From: Pezizomycotina sp. ARF18
Lineage: Eukaryota > Ascomycota
Reading direction: 5' to 3'
Assembly: GCA_002224055.1 (NCBI GenBank)
Contig: AZLU01000145.1
Coordinates: 48,523-104,716, forward strand
DNA length: 56,194 nt
Part shown: piece by piece, positions 49,038 to 56,194 of the stretch
How the letters are laid out: each line of letters begins with the position of its first letter
Position numbering within the stretch: position 1 is the stretch's first letter
The notes under the pieces: model-generated
What the model saw: the letters and a program-made list of their open reading frames with translations, nothing else
What the model was told of the DNA's origin: nothing
Databases searched by the model: none
Made by a program: the position numbers and the translations under genes

Positions 49038-50063
49038 CTACTTTCCCGTCCTCCACGCTGTAAACCCCTTCGTAAAGTGATCCACCAGTATCCCTTCCCT
49101 CCCCACCGCATCATCAGCGCAATCCACCGCTTCCTCCTTTGTCGTCCAATCCAGGACATCATCCCTGATAATCCCCCCACCAGTATCCGCCGTGAACAAA
49201 CCCCAAGCCGGCTCCGCAATATCATCCATCTTACTCGAGTAAAAGAACACCTTCGCGTCGCACGTACCACACGATCCCCTCATCACGGCCTCGAAGATCT
49301 GTATATATTTATATCCGGTAGTAGCTCCTTCCACTCATCCTCCTGTCGAGGGAATGGGTGTCGACCTCCGTCGGAAGTTTCGATGAAGACGTTGTTGATG
49401 TTGGGCATGAAGTACTGCATGAACTCGGAGCCCGCGGTGGTGCGGCAGCTGTCGCACGTGCAGTGCGTATTCTGCAATCTATTTCCGTGGAGCTTGACTG
49501 CGAGCTTGAATCTCCTGCAGTGGCAGTAGCCGAGGAGCTCGCCCGTCACCGATTTCTCCCGCGAGTCGTTCTTCGCGGTCTATACATGTCGATGACCTCC
49601 TCGCGGTTCATTTCACGCGAAGTTGGTCCCTCCCAGAACGTCTTCGTCCCATCAATCCAGACCGCCATTCCGCCGTCACCGGTGTCGCAGACGTGCTGCT
49701 GGTACTGCACCTTTACAACATCACCGATCCTCAAATCCCCATCACCAGACGTAACGCGAGTCTCCAACAACCCGTCGTGCAAAGCCAATTTTCGGACGTA
49801 TGTAGGAACATTTGCGTTGAGCACGTCTTACAGAAATACCGCGCGATGTGGAGATACGTTATACGCCTTCAAGGTTTCGGGTATTTCGTGGAATGGAGCG
49901 TTTGGTAAGGCGGCGTAGACGGAGCACATGGAACCGGAAACAAGGCGGCAGGTTGTGCAGTGGCATATATATACGGTGAGGGTAGGTTGGCTTTTGTGAC
50001 TTCGAAGGGGAAGCGGTTCTGGCCGCAGTGGCAGCGGGCGGCTGTGGTGATGTTGTTGGCCAT
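49038..50063 (-). CDS. protein with two CENP-V/GFA zinc-binding domains
   Basis: CENP-V/GFA domains are small zinc-binding folds, named from glutathione-dependent formaldehyde-activating enzyme; many fungal members have no known substrate. From ATG 50063 domain 1 has CHCGQNRFPFEV, CHCTTCRLVSGSM and FCKTC (one frame shift near 49830). Domain 2 has GYCHCRRFKLAV near 49520, CTCDSCRTTAGSEF and RGSCGTCDAKVFFY near 49265. It ends in WGLFTADTGGG, a segment around GREGILVDHF, and the stop at 49038. Both domains keep the CxC, CxxC-type and CxxC Cys sets. Frame changes near 49830, 49550 and 49300 fit small indels. A tandem arrangement within one product is inferred from continuous same-strand order and spacing; two adjacent genes are less likely because no stop-plus-start separation is evident. 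Confidence 0.7.
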
Positions 50064-51227
50064 CTGTCAAGCCCGGAGTTCTGATATCTGCTCTGTCTGC
50101 AGGACAGACTTGAATGAATAGGCAGTAGCTAAGTAAGCTTCTGTACTGCCGGACGAATCACTTGAGAGGGTTGGGAAAGGTAATAATAACGGGGAAGCTC
50201 TATCGTCGGCTGAAAAATTGGGACGTCGTTCCCCGGAAATTCTTTCCGTGGATGTCTAGTTTACCCCCTCTTTCTTAGCCGTACCAATGATCTCATCGCT
50301 TGGCTCATGAATACCAAGGATCAAGAATTGAACGCAAAATTGGATGGAGCTTCGTTTATCTCAACTCGGAGCGCTTGGCAGCCTCAACGTCGCGACGAAT
50401 GCTCTGAAATCTTGATGTCGATGTGCCACCGCAAAGGGCGATCAAACTTCGTGAAAGAAGGCCCCAAACTTGGACACCACTGCAGAACCAGCGCAAGGGC
50501 TTCAAAAAAAAAAAAAAAAAAAAAGGTATTGGTCCTTTCTTCTTCGAGCTTAGGCATTGCATGAGGCCGGCTTTGCGAAGTAGGCTAATTTGAACGGGTT
50601 ACAGACTATGTCTATCCTAAAAAAAAAAAGATCAAAGTGTGGGCGCGCGTCTAGCAAGGACATGAAGCTGAATGACCCTCACTGACGGTACCATTAAGAT
50701 ACTCTAAATGGCATTTCGAGGACGTGAGAGTGAGTCTTTGACCTAATACCAACCAATGTTGCTGCGGGTTCAACGGTCATCAAGCCGCTCAGACATACCC
50801 TTCCCGACTCGGACACCTGAATATAAAATCCCTCAAGCTGATAGGCTTGTGTGATCGGAAAGGGGAAGACTATAAGTATCATGGCTCCCGAGCCCAGAGA
50901 ATCCCTTAGACAATCCCGATGTACCTCAATGACCGTTGAGAATATTTAAGTAAAAACACCCTATAGTGTATCGACTTTTGCTTCCAGAATTCCTATATCA
51001 CTAGATAACAAGGGCCTACAGAGTACAATGGTAATATCTCAGTTCGGTAGGTTCTCGAGCTATAGCGTAACGATTATAGTAAGGTGTGTTCTGGATACGG
51101 TTGATGTCTCTCCCATAGTGACGGCACAAGCTTTAAATCGTGAGATTACAATCTTGCTAAATGCTTATATATTCAGTCCGCAAGGAAGAGGGAGCATTCT
51201 ACGATGGATATTTTTGTCCTAGGAGAA
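50064..51227. other. no recognisable gene; A21 tract
   Basis: Upstream flank of the GFA-type gene and unassigned sequence. It contains a run of 21 A at 50504-50524 and an A11 run near 50620. No motif was recognised in any frame. Confidence 0.4.
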
Positions 51228-52065
51228 AAGTGAGCAGCTATAGTATCGCAAGGGATCGAGGTTTCCGATGTTCTCAATGATGTATATCCAAGCATGGAGC
51301 GTTATCTTGCTGATGATCGCCAACGCCATCGAAGCGGCGAAATTCAAACGAATCCCCCAGTTCATGGTAGCGAGGGTACGAGAGGCGCAGCCGGGACTCT
51401 TCCTCGGAACAGGCACAGCTGTACAAGACTGGTACCGTGAGTAGTCCCATTCCTCCCCATTTCCAAGACTTGATTTTTCTCATTCTTTTGCTCCGTGAAA
51501 AAACCTCAGTGACGGCACCCGAGCCCGACGATCCCTTAGGTGAAATCAAGCTCATACCCGAAGGGGAGATGGAATACCTCCTACCAAACGGGAAGGGAAA
51601 CGACGACTCAACTCTAGCAGAGGTAAACTTCCTCAACCGGGTCAAGTGGTAGTTCGCATCGGGGGATCCCGCCGATCTATCTCGCTACACCGTCCGCTTT
51701 CAACAGTCTTCCAGGCTCGACGCGCCATCCAAGGAAGCCACGACTTATCCGGCTCTGGAGCTTAGGAAAGCTGCGCTGACGGGCGTCAAAGAAGAACCCG
51801 GGACTGAAAGGGGTCTAAACCTAGTCCTTGCGCGGCATATAGGCCAGAACGACGGCCGGGTAGCGGGCCGCCGACGGCACAGCTGGCATTCAGCTCCACC
51901 TCGTGGAAAGATGCGAATCCCTTCAAGGAATTCAGTGAACTGAAGCCAGGAGAAGCGCCACTTGATGCTGGCCGCCTGGCGCCTCGACAGGTCATTCCGC
52001 GGGACTCTGTGAACGGAGACTTATTATTCCTTGATACTGAAAAATTACTCCTTAAGCTTACCAAT
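51228..52065 (+). CDS. unrecognised gene fragment with one intron
   Basis: A plausible coding region of unknown family. Exon A gives MYIQAWSVILLMIANAIEAA, then KFKRIPQFMVARVREAQPGL and ends in TAVQDWY at a GTGAGT donor (51437). A CTCAG acceptor near 51508 leads to VTAPEPDDPLGEIKLIPEGE and an exon ending near 51650. After a likely one-base break it continues through SGDPADLSRYTVRFQQSSRL, LELRKAALTGVKEEPG, then WKDANPFKEFSELKPGEAPL to about 52060. The exon A stretch looks like a membrane helix, so the upstream part may be missing or unread. The RIP-mutated block starts about 200 bp further on, so this may be the last coding DNA before a repeat-rich zone. Confidence 0.3.
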
Positions 52066-52163
52066 GTTCCTGATAAGCGGAGCGAAAATATATCGCATAA
52101 TAAAAATGAAAGAACCTTTATCTTATCTGCCTCCCGTCGTTTTATTGTCCTCTAATACCTTAC

Positions 52164-52186
52164 AAAAAAAAAAAAAAAAAAAAAAA
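52164..52186. repeat. A23 homopolymer
   Basis: Uninterrupted run of 23 A close to the left edge of the RIP-mutated block. Confidence 0.9.
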
Positions 52187-52261
52187 CAGCCTGTTCTCCG
52201 CATTAGGAAAAGGTAAAAATCCATTCGTGTATTCGCTAAACTTTAGAATGGGTACTGCCCG

Positions 52262-55200
52262 CTCCTTCCTATGCTACATCATTTTTTATTATTCTTTTCT
52301 ATTTATTCTATCGCTAACTAGTATAAAATTTTAAAACCTCTTATAAAATATTAAAAAAAAGAAGATAAGTAATAACTAATCTAAGGCTTTAATTTTATTT
52401 ATAAAATATATTTTATTATCGATATTATAAAAAAATAATATATTACGAAGCTATCGAAGGTTTTAAAAGATATTACTAGAAAAGAAAAACTCCCGTAGAC
52501 TTTTAATCGATAATAGTAAATAGCGTCGCTATATATAGGAATATAGCTAATAAATCTTATTATAAACCGTTAAATCTATATAAGTATTTAAAAGCTACCT
52601 CCGTCCGGTACTAGAGATTATGTGCGCTTACTTTAAAACTAATTTAGAGTAATTATCCTTCTATATAGCTTTAAATTCTTTTTTTATAGTTATAAGAAGG
52701 AAATTCTTTAAACGTTATAAAATCTTCGGGAGATTTTATTATATCTCTAGAATATAAAAGCTTTAATTCTATTAAAAAAATAAAAAAATAAGATATTTTT
52801 AAAAGTAGATTTAATAATTTAAAGAAAAGCTTAACTCTTTCTATACTTTAACTATAAAGATTTCTATATAACGCTTTTAAGTTCTTATACTAAAAGATAA
52901 AATCGTTTTTAAAACCTTTTAAAAACTAATTTTTAGTATATCGGATAATATAAAGATCGTTAACTTCGCGATTAAAAAACGTTTGAAGGTTAATTTAAAA
53001 CTATAAGTATACTCGATATTAAAAAAATTATATAGGCTAACTTAAAAGCTCTCGACGACTAGTTATAGATAATTCGGGTATATAAAAAGAATCTTTAGAT
53101 AGAAAATAGCGTAGAGTCTAAAATAAATTAAGAAGATTTTATTTTTTTTAATACTTTAATAAAACTAATCCTTTTTTTCTACTTTTTTTAAATTTATAAA
53201 GATTCGGAGAAGGTTATAAAACCTTAGTTAAAATCTTCTTCTTTAAATTAGTATCGTATAAGAAAGATAGGTTATTAAATCTTAGTCGCTTTTTAGAGTA
53301 GTTATCTCTTCTCTAAACTCGTCTTTTTAAAGGATTTAAAAGCTCTAGGATAACTTACGTAATCTCGGAATATAATATTCTTTCTTATAAAAATAACGAA
53401 GCTTAAATATCGAATTATAAAGGTATACCTCTTAATCTAAAATATAAGGATTTATTTTATTATATTTTTTTAATTTAATACTCTCTATAAAGAACGTATT
53501 AAGATTACCGTATTAGTAAATAATATTTATAAAATAATTTAGTAAATAGATTTTAATAAAATTAAAATTTAATTTATCTTTTTAAAATTCTAGAACTTTC
53601 TCTTAATATTATTTTAGTTTCTTCTTCTTAAACGTCTTTTTCTAAATAGTAGTATCTTAATAATTTTTAACTCGATTTTTAAAGTATCTTTAAATTTTAT
53701 TTATTTCTTAAATCTTAGCTCTAATCTTTTTAAATATTTAATATATTAAAAAAATATTAAATAAATCGTAAAAGTATTTAAGATTTATATTATTAATTCT
53801 ATCGTATCTTTATATAATGAGAATATTATATTAATCGTATAAAATCTATAAAGAATCTAATATAAAGAATAGTCTAATTAAATTAAGTTTTTTTATTCTA
53901 CGTAATAGAAATAAAAGAATCTAATAGCGTAAAAGTAAGTAAAGCTATTAAAATCTTTACTATATTTTTTATTTTTTTTTATATTACTTTAACGTTTATA
54001 TATATCGTATAGAAAATAGTTTAAACTTAGGATAAGATTAATAACGATATTAGAGAGTATTAAAAATCTTTATATAATTATACTTTTTAAGAAAGGGATA
54101 AAGCTAATCTAAAATATACTTTACTATTCTAAGATATATTATATATAGAATATCTAGCTTAAAAATTATAAAAATTATAATTCTAAGGTTTAGAAATACT
54201 ATTATAGTATATTAACTCTAATTTTTAAAAAATCTTTTTCGTCTTTTATTTACTAGTTATATTCTTCGTAATTTTATAGCTTATACTTATTATAATACTC
54301 GTAATTTTTAATTTATCTTAAGAACTTATATATTAAGTAAAATATTTATAATATTTTTAAAAGTTTAACTTATTCTATATAATTAGCTAGCTATACTATT
54401 AATTAAGGAAAATAATATTAGTTATATCTATCTACGTAGCGTATAAAGATACTATTTTTATAAATATATTCTAGAGTTTTAGAATTTCTCGTAGTATTTT
54501 TAAATTTATAGATTTAAGTTTTCGATAAGAGATTTATCTAGACTATTCTTTTTAAAGGATAGAAAGTAACGTAAGTAAAATAACGTAATTATTAGTATTT
54601 TTATTATAAAATTCGCGTTAATATTTCTAATCGTTATATAAACTAGCTAGGCCTTTTTATCGCTAATAAATTAAAAAGAAATAATATTTAAACTATAGAT
54701 AATAGATATTAACGTTTCTCCGCTCTAAACTTTTTTACTCTTTATTTTACTAATCCCTAGAGTTTATTTCTAAATAAATTCTCTTTTTATTTCTATCTTT
54801 CTAGATCTCTAATCTCTATACTATATTATTAGCGTACGCTTCTTACCCTATAAGATACTATATAACCTCTAAAATATCTCGATAATAGTATAGAGTCCTT
54901 TACTCCTTTAATTTTTTAAAGAATTACTTTTCTTAAAAGGATTATAGATTAAAATCCGCCTCTATCTACTTAATTAAGATTCTATATTATTACTATAAAA
55001 TTAAAATAACCTTTTTAATTAATATCTTTTTTAGATTTTTAAATTCTAAATTAAAATACTTATTAATTTTATTTTTTAAAGTTTTAGTTTTAAGAAACTA
55101 TCTCGCTAAACTAAATTAATAAGCGTTTATAAAAGATTTTAAAAATTTATAAAATATTATTAAAATTAATAGTTCTCGTATTAAAAAAGTTATCTATTAA

Positions 55201-56194
55201 TCTCTTCTATCGTCTTAAATAATCTAATTTTTATTAAGCGAAATATCTCTTATTATCTAGATTATAAAGTAATTAGTAGTTAAGTTCTATTAACCTCTAA
55301 GCTAATATCTAAAATATTATTTATTTTAGGCTATAAAAATAGGCCTAAACTCCGCTAATAGTTCTAAGGCGGGATCTTATATATTATATAAGATATTAAG
55401 ATTAAGAAAAAGCTTTAAAACGTTTTTTAAAAATAATTAATTATTTTTATTTAGATTTTAAAGTCTTTATAGAATAAAAAGTAATTATATATAATTTTAG
55501 ATAAGCTTTACGATAGAAATTTATTAATATAAGAGTAACGATATCCTTTAAATATATTTATAAAAAAACTAAAAAGATCTAAATTTTAAGATATAACGTA
55601 AAGAAAAAAAATATTTAAAAGAGATTTAAATTTTAAATTAAAATAATAAAACGCGTCTAATAAAGCTATAGATTTATAAAAGAAAAGAGATAACGTTAAG
55701 ACCTCTAAAAATAAAACGCGTTAATTAGCTTAATTATAAGCTTAGCGTAGCTAAAAATAACTTCGAGTACCGCTTTCGACCTTTAATAATATTAAAAGAT
55801 ATTAAAAATATAAGTAATATAGAGAAAAAAAATTAAAAATTAAGATTAAAAAACGGATAAGAAGATTTAAAATAATATTAGCTTAATATTATTTATTAGA
55901 TATTTTAAAAGATTAAATTAACGTTAAAATATTCTTTCTATATTATTTTTTTCTAGTATTATAAAAAAAAAGAACGGAGTTTTATATTTAAAAAAAAAAA
56001 AAAAAAAACTACTCTCTTCTTATAACGCTCTCTAACCTTTAAAATATAAATCTAAATTAAATATTAATATTTTTCTCTATATTACTAGCTTATTTCTTTT
56101 TTATTTTTAGTTTATATTTTCTTTCTAATTCTTATTAATATAAAGCTTTTTTAAATAATTAAAATATCTTTTTATATTTTCTTTTCTATTCTTA
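52262..56194. repeat. heavily RIP-mutated A+T-rich block
   Basis: About 3.9 kb, running off the window, is extremely A+T-rich with no usable reading frame. CpA and TpG are almost absent (whole 60-base lines have neither), while CpG words such as tcg and acg still occur and TpA is abundant. RIP preferentially converts CpA to TpA on both strands of duplicated DNA, so this profile marks an old repeat, probably a transposon, mutated before or during decay. No terminal repeat, target-site duplication or protein remnant could be read, so the original element cannot be named. The block ends abruptly against ordinary DNA near 52260. Confidence 0.8.

Noticed and set aside
1-56194. CRISPR arrays, rRNA genes, operons and ribosome-binding sites
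   Set aside because: The window is fungal nuclear DNA; no spaced direct-repeat array or rRNA sequence is visible and bacterial signals do not apply.

Overview
This window comes from a filamentous ascomycete (Pezizomycotina). The evidence is short GT...AG introns, a hybrid histidine kinase of the fungal type, NACHT-ankyrin and HET-family incompatibility proteins, a CFEM/GPI protein, a PTH11-like membrane protein, a LaeA-like methyltransferase, and an A+T-rich block of about 4 kb almost free of CpA/TpG, as repeat-induced point mutation (RIP) leaves behind. I cannot place it more finely than that.

Layout, left to right. 1-1560: no recognisable gene. 1.56-3.98 kb (-): remnant of a NACHT-ankyrin protein without its P-loop. 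4.13-5.88 kb (-): GH47 alpha-mannosidase homologue with substituted active-site residues. 6.5-8.0 kb: A+T-rich, gene-free. 8.04-12.44 kb (-): large hybrid histidine kinase. 14.5-16.35 kb (+): GH79-family glycosidase with a small internal tandem duplication. 16.6-23.2 kb: mostly unassigned. 23.24-24.62 kb (+): monocarboxylate-type MFS permease. 28.1-29.5 kb (-): HET-family protein that seems to lack the HET core. 30.01-30.66 kb: a 645-bp element with terminal inverted repeats of about 110 bp, at the 3' end of a PTH11-like gene (30.66-31.97 kb, -). 33.4-35.1 kb (-): LaeA-like methyltransferase. 36.9-38.6 kb (+): FAD monooxygenase. 38.9-41.0 kb (-): PLC-X-like protein. 43.8-44.6 kb (+): CFEM protein. 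46.9-48.9 kb (+): MFS transporter, convergent with a two-domain CENP-V/GFA protein (49.0-50.1 kb, -). 52.26-56.19 kb: heavily RIP-mutated DNA.

Most recognisable genes are interrupted by frame changes that introns do not explain. Where I traced them base by base, nearly all look like one missing base, often in a short run of G, C or A, inside otherwise well-conserved sequence. The simplest reading is an indel-prone, under-polished long-read assembly, so most of these genes are probably intact in the organism. The NACHT-ankyrin and HET genes also lack whole domains, and the GH47 has real residue substitutions; those are better candidates for true decay or divergence. CDS limits below are outer bounds that include introns.

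Functionally this is mixed accessory fungal DNA: self/non-self recognition remnants, environmental sensing (histidine kinase, PTH11-like), secreted or wall proteins (GH47, GH79, CFEM), transport, and a possible small metabolic group (LaeA-like methyltransferase beside a FAD monooxygenase).
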